Source: Lichenicoccus sp964247695 (GTDB taxonomy: Bacteria > Pseudomonadota > Alphaproteobacteria > Acetobacterales > Acetobacteraceae). Taken from it: DNA of 64,000 nucleotides. The notes below the pieces were generated by a model. That model had not been told where the DNA came from and searched no databases. It saw only the letters and a program-made list of their open reading frames with translations. The position numbers and the translations under genes are program-made. Positions 9,651 to 18,333 of the stretch are shown here, piece after piece; positions within the stretch are counted from its first letter, which is position 1, and every line of letters starts with the position of its first letter. The DNA lies in assembly GCA_964247695.1 (NCBI GenBank), contig CAXTVI010000013.1:28232-92231 (forward strand). The letters are read 5' to 3'.

Positions 9651-10942
9651 AACAGGCGGTCCAGCTCCCGGTAGCGCGGCGGCACGGCGCCGGTGCCGCG
9701 CCCGTTGCGGATTACGAGCCGGTCGGCCTGAGGACGCGAGAGCAGTTCGTTGAGGCTGCGCACGTCGAACACCACGAGGTCGGCCGCCTCGCCGATCGTG
9801 AACCCTCCCGGGCGGCCCATCCACGCCGCCGGCCGCGCCGTGATCGCGCGCGGCCAGTCCCTGAACGGATGATCCAGATGCCCGATGCGCACCGACTGGC
9901 TGAACACTTCCAGCATGTCGAGATCCCCATAGGCGAAGAACGGGTCGCGGGTGTTGTCGCTGGCCAGCATGACCGGCACGTTGGCGTCGGCGAGTTCATG
10001 CAGCAGCGTCACGCCGCGCCAGCGCGGCGTGACGCCTGGTTGGCGGTCCTGCAAGTAGAGGTTGCACAGCGGCAGGCTGACCACCCCGAGCCCGGCATCG
10101 GCGACCAGCACGATGGTCTCGCGCCGGCGTGGCTCCGGCTGCACCGCGAGGTTGCAGCAATGTCCGCACAGCACCCTTCCACGAGAGCGGTGCCGGAGCG
10201 CGGCACGCGCCACCTGCTCGAGCCCGGTGCCGCTCTCGACTCCGTTCTCGTCGACATGCAGGTCGAGATCGAGGCCGTGCTCGCCGGCCAGGCCGAACAG
10301 ACGGTCAAGCGCGTCCGCAAGGCCAGGCTCGTGCACCACCAGCCCGCCGAGCACGCCGCCCTCGGTCGCCGCGACCTGTCGCGCTATGGCCTGCCCGGCG
10401 TCGCCCGCAAGCTGCGACAGCAGGCAGAGAGAGGCCGCCTGCAACTCGATGCGCCCCCGCCACCGCGCCTGCATCTCGCGGAACAGGCTCCAGACGATGT
10501 CGAGATGCGGCCCGAAGCTGTCGAGATGGGTGCGGATCGAAGAGGTTCCGTGCGCGTATGCCGAGCGCAGCGAAAACTCCATGCGCACCGCCATGTCCTC
10601 GCGCGTCCAATGTGCCTCCCGGTCGGAAGCCGTCGCCGCCAGCGCCTGCGCGAAGGTGCCGTCCGGGTTCGGCGTGCGCTGCCAGATCTGGCCCTTGTCG
10701 AGATGGGTGTGGATGTCGTGGAAGCTCGGCCAGACCAGGGCGCCGTCCAGCGCGACCCTTGGCACGTCAGGTATTTCGAGTGTCCGGTCGAGGGCGATCA
10801 GACGGCCGCCGCGCACCAGCAGATCGACCCGCATCAGGTCGGCGTTCCCGGGTCCGTCGGCCGCGATCAGACACGCCGGCACGTGCGCGCCGGCCAGGAG
10901 GTAGGTGTCGCTGTCGGGCAGGTCGAGGAACGGTGTGATCAT
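9638..10942 (-). CDS. Cytosine deaminase-like amidohydrolase
   Basis: Metal-dependent hydrolase of the CodA/AtzC/TrzA group, 434 residues from the ATG at 10942. Metal ligands are seen in FHDIHTHLDKGQ (near residue 68, HxH followed by the LDK typical of CodA), in LDLHVDENG (near 205), in CGHCC (near 245), and in LASDNTRDPFFAYGDLDM (near 320, the catalytic Asp). The spacing matches cytosine deaminase/isoguanine deaminase. It is divergent from the ABC ATPase gene (47 bases between starts). It probably deaminates or hydrolyses an N-heterocycle taken up by the neighbouring transporters. Cytosine is only one possibility. Confidence 0.85.
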   Translation of the reverse strand: MITPFLDLPDSDTYLLAGAHVPACLIAADGPGNADLMRVDLLVRGGRLIALDRTLEIPDVPRVALDGALVWPSFHDIHTHLDKGQIWQRTPNPDGTFAQALAATASDREAHWTREDMAVRMEFSLRSAYAHGTSSIRTHLDSFGPHLDIVWSLFREMQARWRGRIELQAASLCLLSQLAGDAGQAIARQVAATEGGVLGGLVVHEPGLADALDRLFGLAGEHGLDLDLHVDENGVESGTGLEQVARAALRHRSRGRVLCGHCCNLAVQPEPRRRETIVLVADAGLGVVSLPLCNLYLQDRQPGVTPRWRGVTLLHELADANVPVMLASDNTRDPFFAYGDLDMLEVFSQSVRIGHLDHPFRDWPRAITARPAAWMGRPGGFTIGEAADLVVFDVRSLNELLSRPQADRLVIRNGRGTGAVPPRYRELDRLFHSD

Positions 10943-10989
10943 CGGTCCGAGCAGAGCCCCCGGGGATCCCCGATGCAAGCCACCGCCGC

Positions 10990-11778
10990 ATGAACCATTC
11001 GGAACCGCCACCGGTGGTGGCGCTGCGCGCAGCCGGGATGGTGTTCGACAATGATGTCCGCGCCCTGGCGCCGACCGACCTTGCAATCGGCGCCGGCGAG
11101 TTCGTCAGCCTGATCGGGCCGTCCGGCTGCGGCAAGAGCACGCTGCTCAAGCTGGTGGCGCAGCTGCACGCGCCGTCGGATGGGCGCATCGAGTGGTGGG
11201 GCCGCGACGTCCGCCGCGTCGGCGAGGCCGGGCGGCGTCTCGCCTTCGTGTTCCAGGACCCGACGCTGATGCCCTGGGCGGACGTCGCCACCAACGTCCG
11301 CCTGCCGCTCGATCTCGCCCGCGTTGGGCGAGGGGAGGCGGTTGAGCGCGTGATGGCGGCGCTGCGCCAGGTCGGGCTCGCGGACCGCCACGCCGAGCGC
11401 CCGCACCGGCTGTCCGGCGGCATGCGCATGCGCGTCTCGATCGCGCGCGCACTGGTCACCGAGCCGGACCTGCTGCTGATGGACGAGCCGTTCGGCGCGC
11501 TGGACGAATTCACCCGCAACCGGCTGGACGAGGACCTGCTGGCGCTGGCGGCCGACCGCCAGCTCACCACCCTGTTCGTCACCCATTCGATCGGCGAGGC
11601 CGCGTTCCTGTCCTCGCGGGTGCTGGTGATGGCAGCCGCCCCGGGCAGGATCGTCGCCGAGTACCGGATCGAGCAGCCGCCGCACGGCGCCGCGACGCGT
11701 CTCGACGACCGCTACATGGAGCATTGCCGGTGCCTGTCACGCCTGTTGCACGAAGCCTCCGGGGTGCCGGCGCCATGA
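10990..11778 (+). CDS. ABC transporter ATPase (SsuB/ThiZ type)
   Basis: ATP-binding subunit of a nitrate/sulfonate/pyrimidine-type ABC importer, 262 residues. Walker A is GPSGCGKST (near residue 44), the Q-loop is FQDPTLMPWA, the signature is LSGGMRMR and Walker B is LLLMDEPFGALDE, with a switch His in VTHSIGEA. The stop overlaps the permease start. With the downstream permease and the distant NMT1/THI5-like binding protein at 3105 it makes a full importer; no other binding protein lies nearby. Confidence 0.92.
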   Translation: MNHSEPPPVVALRAAGMVFDNDVRALAPTDLAIGAGEFVSLIGPSGCGKSTLLKLVAQLHAPSDGRIEWWGRDVRRVGEAGRRLAFVFQDPTLMPWADVATNVRLPLDLARVGRGEAVERVMAALRQVGLADRHAERPHRLSGGMRMRVSIARALVTEPDLLLMDEPFGALDEFTRNRLDEDLLALAADRQLTTLFVTHSIGEAAFLSSRVLVMAAAPGRIVAEYRIEQPPHGAATRLDDRYMEHCRCLSRLLHEASGVPAP

Positions 11779-12557
11779 CGCCGCTGCTGCAGCGGCCGGC
11801 GGTGGCGCGCGTGCTGGCGCCGGCCCTGGTCGGTGCGCTGCTGCTCGGGCTGTGGCAGGCAGGCTGCACCGCCTGGCAGGTGCCGTCCTACATCTTCCCC
11901 GCACCCGCCGCGATCGCCGGCAGCCTGCAGGCGAACCTGCCGGCGCTGCTGCACGCCCTGCTCGCCACCATGGAGGTCACGGTGGTGGCCCTGGCGCTGG
12001 CGGTCCTGGTGGGCACGCTGATCGCGTTCCTGTTCGTGCAGAGCCGGGCAATCGAAGTCAGCCTGATGCCGTATGCGATCATGCTGCAGGTCACCCCGAT
12101 CGTCGCGGTGGCGCCGCTGATCATCATCCTGGTGAAGAACGTGTTCTGGTCGTTGGTGCTGTGCGCCACGGTGATCGCGCTGTTCCCGATGATCTCCAAC
12201 ACCACGCTCGGGCTGCGCAGTGTCGATCCTGGACTGCTCGCCTTCTTCCGCATGAACCAGGCCTCCCGGCTGCAGACCCTGACCCGCCTGCGAATCCCGA
12301 GCGCGCTGCCGTTCTTCCTGGCCGGGCTGCGGGTGTCCGCCGGCCTGTCCCTGGTGGGAGCGGTGGTCGCGGAATTCGTCGCCGGCACCGGCGGCCGCAG
12401 CGCCGGCCTCGCCTACGAGATCCTGCAGGCCTCGTTCCAGCTCGACATCCCGCGCATGTTCGCCGCCCTGTTCCTGATCACGTTGGCCGGGATCGCGCTG
12501 ACGCTCGCCACCGCAGCCGCGAGCCGCTGCCTGCTGCGACATCGCCAGCTGGAATGA
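11775..12557 (+). CDS. ABC transporter permease (SsuC/ThiX type)
   Basis: Integral-membrane subunit paired with the ATPase it overlaps (start at 11775 within ATGA). The 260 residues contain about six hydrophobic segments, and the coupling (EAA-type) region lies around FRMNQASRLQTLTRLRIPSALPFF near residue 160. Family is BPD_transp_1 of the nitrate/taurine/thiamine-precursor class. It should import the ligand used by the catabolic operon on the left. Confidence 0.9.
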   Translation: MTPLLQRPAVARVLAPALVGALLLGLWQAGCTAWQVPSYIFPAPAAIAGSLQANLPALLHALLATMEVTVVALALAVLVGTLIAFLFVQSRAIEVSLMPYAIMLQVTPIVAVAPLIIILVKNVFWSLVLCATVIALFPMISNTTLGLRSVDPGLLAFFRMNQASRLQTLTRLRIPSALPFFLAGLRVSAGLSLVGAVVAEFVAGTGGRSAGLAYEILQASFQLDIPRMFAALFLITLAGIALTLATAAASRCLLRHRQLE

Positions 12558-12660
12558 GGCCGCCCGCATCATGCTGCGGGAGGTGCCATCGGCAACCGGT
12601 GGCGCGCCGGTCATTCCCGTCCAGCCACTCCCTCCCTGGACCGGAACCTACGGCGCCGCC

Positions 12661-13479
12661 ATGAAAATCTTCATCTCTGCCGACATCGAGGGCGTCGCCG
12701 GGGTTGTGCATCCCGCGCAGGGGCAGCCCGGCAACGGCGAATACGAGCGCGCACGGCGGCTGATGACGGACGAGGTCAATGCCGCGGTGGCGGGCGCATT
12801 CGACGCGGGCGCCACCGAGGTGCTGGTCAACGATAGCCACGGTCCGCAAACCAACCTGCTGCCGGACATGCTCGATCCACGCGCCGAGCTGCTGCTGGGC
12901 CGGCCGAAGCGGGGCGGCATGTGCGCTGGCCTCGATGCCAGTTTCGATGCGGTGTTCTTTACCGGCTACCATGCCGGTGCGGGGCAGCACGGCGTGCTGT
13001 CGCACACGATCAACGGCTTTGCATTCGCCGCTATCCGGCTCGACGGAACCGACTGCGCCGAGGCGACGCTCTACGGCGCCTATGCGGCGAGCCACGGCGT
13101 GCCCGTCGCGCTGCTCACCGGCGACGACCAGCTCATGGCACAGTGCGCCGGCGGGTTTCCGGGAGCGCAGACGATCGTGGTGAAGCACGCGCTCGGTCAG
13201 CGGGCGGCGCGAGCGCTGTCGCCCCACCGTGCCTGCGCGGCAATCCGGGACGGCGCCGCGGCGGCGTTGCGCAACCTCGAGACCTGCCGTCCTGCGCCGA
13301 TCGTGGTGTCCTGCCGGCTGGAACTCGACCTCAGCACGGTGGCGATCGCGGACCTGGCTGCAATCATCCCTGTCGCCGATCGCGTCGGTCCGCGAACGGT
13401 CGCGTTTGCCGCGACCGGGATCGGCGATGTGCTGGACTGGATCAATACGGTGTCGGTTCTCGCCGGCTCGTTGCGCTGA
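12661..13479 (+). CDS. dppA: M55 D-aminopeptidase (DppA-like)
   Basis: Zinc D-aminopeptidase of family M55, which removes D-amino acids from short peptides. The 272 residues match the usual DppA length, and the residues known from Bacillus DppA fall in register: Asp8 and Glu10 (SADIEG), His60 (VNDSHG), His104 (TGYHAGAG), the proposed nucleophile His115 (GVLSHT) and Glu134. The ATG at 12661 is chosen because the conserved MKIFISADIEG opening begins there; the in-frame start at 12571 would add 30 non-conserved residues. It lies downstream of an ABC permease, probably in the same transcript. A link to peptide or cyclic-amide hydrolysis is plausible. Confidence 0.9.
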   Translation: MKIFISADIEGVAGVVHPAQGQPGNGEYERARRLMTDEVNAAVAGAFDAGATEVLVNDSHGPQTNLLPDMLDPRAELLLGRPKRGGMCAGLDASFDAVFFTGYHAGAGQHGVLSHTINGFAFAAIRLDGTDCAEATLYGAYAASHGVPVALLTGDDQLMAQCAGGFPGAQTIVVKHALGQRAARALSPHRACAAIRDGAAAALRNLETCRPAPIVVSCRLELDLSTVAIADLAAIIPVADRVGPRTVAFAATGIGDVLDWINTVSVLAGSLR

Positions 13480-13540
13480 CGCGCCGCGCGGCAGTATGGC
13501 CTCCCGGCGTAATCATGCCGGGGATGGCGCAGTGCGGCCG

Positions 13541-13840
13541 CTACAACCCGGCCTGTATGTCGGCGAGCCAGCCGCGCGCCTTGCGGATCTCATCCCAGGG
13601 CGGCCCGCTGAGCGGGAAGTGGCCCGCCATGATCATGCTCAGGACGGCGTTCAGATGGCTCAGCCGCTGACGTTTCGCCACGCTGTCGCGCCCGTCGCGA
13701 GCAGCTACCGTGTCGCGCACGGCGCTCACCTGCGTCACGGCGTCGGAGAACGCGGCGCCATCGCGCTCGGGGGCCGCCGCGATCGCCCGGTCCAGCGAGG
13801 CCAGCGCCCGGGCGATGCGCTCATCCGGCAAGGCGCTCAC
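13541..13840 (-). CDS. Small protein of unknown function downstream of fdhA
   Basis: A 99-residue hydrophilic protein beginning MSALPDERIARALASLDRA, predicted largely helical, with no cysteines and no membrane segment. Its start overlaps the 3' end of fdhA by 20 bases on the same strand, so it is probably co-transcribed. I do not recognise a family. By position it could be a formate-dehydrogenase-associated factor, but only the arrangement supports that. Confidence 0.6.
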   Translation of the reverse strand: MSALPDERIARALASLDRAIAAAPERDGAAFSDAVTQVSAVRDTVAARDGRDSVAKRQRLSHLNAVLSMIMAGHFPLSGPPWDEIRKARGWLADIQAGL

Positions 13841-16800
13841 CCCCCGGATGCGCCAGCCGGCCCGGCCTCAGGTTGCAGGTGATGGCCTTGGTGCTGTGGA
13901 TGCTGACATTCGGATCGCCGCTGATGGCGAACAGGACGTTGGCGATGGCGCCTGTCGCGTAGCCTTCGTTGCCGAACAGCCACGGCATGCCGATCTGGTG
14001 CACGGTGCGGCCACCCAGCCTGAACGCCCGCATGCGCTCGGTGACCAGGGCGCGCACCTCGATCTCCCCGCGCAAGGTCGACAGGACCGTCCAGTCGAGG
14101 CTCTTCAGGCCATGCTCCGCTGCAAGCTCCGGCGAGATCTCGACGAAGTTCTCCGGCTGCAGCTCCGCGGTGTGCGGCATCACTCGGCTCGGGATGCCGC
14201 CGCAATGCATCTCGGTCAGCCGGTAGGTGGTGAAGATGTACGGGAACCGCGGGTCCTCGGCCGGATGCATCTCGTTGCCGGGCCGCGTCCATAGTTTGGC
14301 GACCGGATTGTAGGATCGCGTGGTGTACATCAGGTTCTTCACCGGGCTCTCGACCGGCTCGTAATGCGCCGGCAGCGGACCGTCCTGCAGCCCGGACGGC
14401 ACGAACAGCATGGCCTTGCCATCGGCTTCCATGATGAACGGGTCGGCGCCGCTATGTGCGTCCATGCCGTGCGGCCGGGTGCTCCAGTCGGGCTGGTAGC
14501 TTGGCGGCTTCTCCTCCTCGAAATCCGGCACGTCGTTGCCGGTCCAGAGATGCGCGTCCTCGTCCCACCAGATCGCCTTCTTGCGCTCCGACCAGGGCTT
14601 GCCGTCGGGATCGGCGGACGCCCGGTTGTACAGCGTGCGCCGGTTCGCAGGCCAGGCAAACGCCCAGCCGGCGTGGCTGTTCGGGCCGCCCGGCAGATCC
14701 GGCTTGCGCGAGCGCGCCACGTTGTGGCCGTCGCGCGGATAGATGCCGGAATACATCCAGCCGCCGCACGCGGTGCTGCCGTCGTCCTTGAGTTCCTTGA
14801 ACGAGGCGACCTGTTTGCGATCGGCCACGGTGTAGCCGTTGATCTCGCGCAGCACCGCCTCGGGATCGGGCTCGTGTTTTTCGCCGCGCACCGGATAGGT
14901 CCAGGTCAGCGCCTGCAGCCCGCGGTCGCGCGGCTCGGTGCTGTCCGCGTAGAGCTCCTTCAGGCGGCGCCCGAGATGATAGACGAACCAGAGGTCGGAC
15001 CGGCTGTCGCCCGGCGCCTCGCACACCATGTCGTGCCACTGCACCAGCCGGCTGGTGTTGGTTACGGTGCCGTCCTTTTCGCCCGGCATCGCCGCCGGCA
15101 GGAAGAACATCTCGGTGCCGATCTGCGCCGGCGTGAGCTCGCCGCGCTGCACGAGCCGGCTGTTCTTCCAGAAGTTGGCGGTCTCGGTCATGGCAAAGTC
15201 CCGAACGACCATCCACTGCAGCTTCGAGAAGCCGCGCACCACCATGTCGGAATTGACCGCGCCCACCACCGGGTTCTGCCCCAGGATGAACGAGCCGCGC
15301 ACCATGCCATCCGCCATCGCCAGCGTCGTCGGCTCGTACGAGAGGTCGCCGGTCAGCTTCGGCAGGTACTGGTAGCCGTACTCGTTCGCGGCGGTGGCTC
15401 CCTCGCCGTACCAGGCCTTGAGCAGGCTCACCACGTATTTCGGCATGTTCGCCCACCAGCCGGTGGTCGGCGTCTCGGTATGCAGGAACTCCTCGAGCGT
15501 ATTGTGCTGGCTAAACACGTTCGGCTGCGGCAGGTAGGTCGGCAGCATGTTGTAGAGCGTCGGGATGTCGGTCGAGCCCTGGATGCTGACATGGCCGCGC
15601 AGCGCCATGATGCCGCCGCCGGGCCGTCCGACATTGCCGAGCAGGCTCTGGATGATCGTCGAAGCCCGGATGATCTGCACGCCGACGGAATGATGCGTCC
15701 AGCCGACCGCGTAGCAGAACGCGCCGGTGCGCTCGCGGCCGGAGTTGCGCGCCAGCGCATCGGCCACGCGCAGGAACGTCTCGGCCGGGCAGCCGGTGAT
15801 CTGCTCGACCATCTCCGGCGTGTAGCGCGCGTAGTGCCGCTTCATGATCTGGTAGACGCACAAGGGATGCTCGAGCGTCATGTCGACCGGCGGCCGGCTT
15901 TCCGTCATCGCCTCGAAGTCGCCGTCCTCGTCCTGCTCCTGCTTCTTCGCGCGATGCTCGGAGACCGAGGAGGGGACGACCTTGCCCTTGTACTGCCAGG
16001 TGTCTTCCTCATAGGACCCGGTCGTCGCATCGAAGCCGGAGAACACGCCGTCATTGTCGTCGGGGCCGAGATAGCCGTCCTCGATGATGTGGGCGATGTT
16101 CGTGTAGTTCAGGGCGAAATCCCGGAACCACAGGTCGTTCTCGAGAATGTGACGGATGATCCCGCCCAGGAAGGCGATGTCGCTACCGGCGCGGATCGGC
16201 GCATGGATGTCGGCCAGCGCCGAGGTCCGGGTGAAGCGCGGATCGACATGGATGACGGTCGCCCCACGGCGCTGCGCTTCCACGACGAAGCGGAACGCGA
16301 TCGGATGGTTCTCCGCCATGTTGGAGCCCATGATGACCACGCAGTCGGAGGATTCCAGGTCCCACAGGGACATGGTGGCGGCGCCGCGGCCGTAGGAGGT
16401 GCCCAGACTGGGCACCGATGAGGAGTGTCAGATCCGGGCTTGGTTCTCGACGCTCACGATGCCCAGGCCACCGGTGAACAGCTTCTTGATGAGGTAGTTT
16501 TCCTCGTTGTCCATGGTGGCGCCGCCGAGCGAACTCACGCCCAGCGTGTGGTTGATCGCGCGGCCATCCGGCAAGGCCTCCGCGAAGGTGTCGTCCCGGG
16601 TCTGCTTGGTGAGTTGCGCGATGCGCTCCATGCACCAGTCGAGCGGCTTCGGCTCCCACGTGTCTGAATAGGGGGCGCGGTAGAGGGCGTTCGAGATGCG
16701 CGCCGGCGACAGCAGCATGCCGAGCGTGCCGGCGCCCTTCGGGCAGAGCGTGCCCTGGTTCACCGGGCTGCGCGGATCGCCCTCGATATGGATCGGCTTG

Positions 16801-17024
16801 CCGTTCTTGGAGTAGATCAGCTGGCCGCACCCGACGGCGCAGAACGGGCACACGCTGGTGCCGACGCGGTCGGCTTCCTCGAGACGAGGGCGCAACGTGT
16901 CGGATGCGTGGCTGCGCGAGGCGTCGGTGAACAGGGGCTTGCCGGCGAGCTGACGCGGCAGGCTCCAGTCGCGGACGAAATCGCGGGTGCGGGCGACGAC
17001 ACCCTTTTTGAGCTTCTTCACCAC
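13821..17024 (-). CDS. fdhA: Selenocysteine formate dehydrogenase, catalytic subunit
   Basis: Molybdopterin (bis-MGD) formate dehydrogenase alpha subunit; oxidises formate to CO2. Two frames are joined by an in-frame TGA at 16430-16428 read as selenocysteine (residue 199; NQARI-U-HSSS matches the FdnG/FdhF active site). The total is about 1067 residues. The N-terminal [4Fe-4S] site is Cys59, Cys62, Cys66 and Cys94. Unlike FdnG there is no twin-arginine leader (MVKKLKKGVVARTRDFV), so the enzyme should stay cytoplasmic. Two adjacent GTG codons (17024 and 17021) can start it; GGGAG lies just upstream. It is divergent from the small gene, fdhB and the NrfD-like gene. Reading the TGA as a nonsense mutation is unlikely given selABC, selD and tRNA-Sec next door. 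Confidence 0.93.
16398..16416 (-). promoter_or_regulatory. SECIS-like hairpin after the fdhA UGA
   Basis: Starting 12 bases after the UGA (16430-16428), the coding strand carries a perfect 7-bp inverted repeat, GGTGCCC / GGGCACC, closing a five-base loop AGTCT. Bacterial SECIS elements bind the SelB C-terminus at this kind of distance and need a G-U in the apical loop; the GU here satisfies that. The sequence also encodes VPSLGT. Seen directly; SECIS function is inferred. Confidence 0.85.
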
Positions 17025-17116
17025 CGTCTCCCGAACCAGCGCATGTTATCCGAACCTACTGTATCATCTGGAGTTGGAGGGCGTGAGCGCACGGGTGCGT
17101 GAGGAGTGGGACGCCG

Positions 17117-17350
17117 ATGCCGACGATGACCGGGACCGTGACGATCGTGCAGGAAAGCCGCTTCCAGCTGACCGATGAGGCCGGGATCTCCCACCTGTTC
17201 CTGCTCGGCCATGCCTCGATGGCGGAGCCCGAGCAGCTGGCGCCGCTGCAGCACACACAGGCCCGTGTCCGCGTCACCTATATCCAGCCCCGGAACATCA
17301 TCGGTATGGTTGCGAAACACGTCGAGGTCGAGGACGCCTCCGGCCAATAG
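17117..17350 (+). CDS. Small conserved-looking protein in the fdh operon
   Basis: A 77-residue protein (MPTMTGTVTIVQESRFQLTD) that reads like a small beta-barrel with an OB-like strand pattern (GTVTIVQ, RFQLTDEAG, ARVRVTYI, HVEVED). A GAGGAG Shine-Dalgarno sits at 17101-17106, supporting the ATG at 17117; 17126 is an alternative. It ends 11 bases before fdhB and is on the same strand. I cannot assign a family. The position between fdhA and fdhB suggests a role with the dehydrogenase. Confidence 0.7.
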   Translation: MPTMTGTVTIVQESRFQLTDEAGISHLFLLGHASMAEPEQLAPLQHTQARVRVTYIQPRNIIGMVAKHVEVEDASGQ

Positions 17351-17361
17351 GAGACTCGACC

Positions 17362-18333
17362 TTGGACATGCATGCCCGCCTGCAGGAGCACACCCAGTCG
17401 ACCCTGGACCGGGTGATCCCGAACGAGAGCGAGCTGACCTGCGGCACCTTGATCGAGCCGGGCAAGTCCTACGGCTTCTTCACCGACACCACCGTGTGCA
17501 TCGGCTGCAAGGCCTGCGAGGTCGCCTGCAAGGAATGGAACAACCTGCCGGCCGACAATATCGGCCTGACCGGGCAGAGCTACGACAATACCGGCGCGCT
17601 GTCCGCCAACACGTGGCGCCATGTGAATTTCATCGAGAAGACCGGCGATGCGGGGATCGGCGGCGCGGGCAGCGGCACGGGATCATGTGGTGGCGGCTGC
17701 AACAGCAGCGGCCAGGGTGGCGTGCGCGACAACAACCAGCAGGCGTTCCAGAGCGGCTGGCTGATGATGAGCGACGTCTGCAAGCACTGCCACAACCCGC
17801 CCTGCATGGAGGCGTGCCCGACCGGCGCCCTGTTCAAGACCGAGTTCGACACCGTCGTCGTGCAGCAGGATATCTGCAACGGCTGCGGCTACTGCGTGCC
17901 GGCCTGCCCGTTCGGGGTGGTGGATCTCAGCGCGCTGGACGGCAAGGCGCACAAATGCACCCTGTGCTACGACCGGCTGAAGGGCGGCCTGGAGCCGGCC
18001 TGCGCCAAATCCTGCCCGACCGATTCGATCATGTTCGGCGAGATCGGCGACCTGACCGTGCGCGCCCGCAAGCGGGTGGCCGAGCTGCATGAGCGCGGCG
18101 TGGAAAGTGCCTATCTCTATGGCGCTCCGGACGAGCCCGGCGCCACCGGCGGCCTCGAATATCTCAACGCGTTCTTCCTGCTGACCGACCGGCCGGAGAT
18201 CTACAACCTGCCGGTGGCGCCGACACGCGCCTCGCGCCGCGTGCTGCCCGGCCTGCTGTCGGGATTTGCCGCCATCACCGGGCTCGCGATGGCCGCTGCG
18301 GTGCTCCTGGGCGCGGGCGGGGACGCACGCTGA
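17362..18333 (+). CDS. fdhB: Formate dehydrogenase iron-sulfur subunit
   Basis: Ferredoxin-like electron-transfer subunit with four [4Fe-4S] clusters: Cys46/49/52/56, Cys140/143/148/152, Cys172/175/178/182 and Cys199/202/214/218 (numbered from the TTG). Electrons pass from FdhA to the NrfD-like subunit. A C-terminal hydrophobic segment (about residues 293-318) probably anchors it. A Gly/Ser/Cys-rich insertion (about residues 98-120, including SCGGGC) lies between the first two cluster motifs. A TTG start at 17362 is eight bases after AGGAG; an ATG at 17368 is the alternative, spaced 14 bases. The stop overlaps the next start (TGATG). Confidence 0.92.
   Translation: MDMHARLQEHTQSTLDRVIPNESELTCGTLIEPGKSYGFFTDTTVCIGCKACEVACKEWNNLPADNIGLTGQSYDNTGALSANTWRHVNFIEKTGDAGIGGAGSGTGSCGGGCNSSGQGGVRDNNQQAFQSGWLMMSDVCKHCHNPPCMEACPTGALFKTEFDTVVVQQDICNGCGYCVPACPFGVVDLSALDGKAHKCTLCYDRLKGGLEPACAKSCPTDSIMFGEIGDLTVRARKRVAELHERGVESAYLYGAPDEPGATGGLEYLNAFFLLTDRPEIYNLPVAPTRASRRVLPGLLSGFAAITGLAMAAAVLLGAGGDAR

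Noticed and set aside
14364..16421. A 685-codon open frame on the plus strand
   Set aside because: Antisense of fdhA, which shows molybdopterin-enzyme motifs throughout.
16428..16430. fdhA split into two genes or a pseudogene by TGA
   Set aside because: The codon sits at the known Sec position, is followed by a SECIS hairpin, and the full selenocysteine machinery is adjacent.
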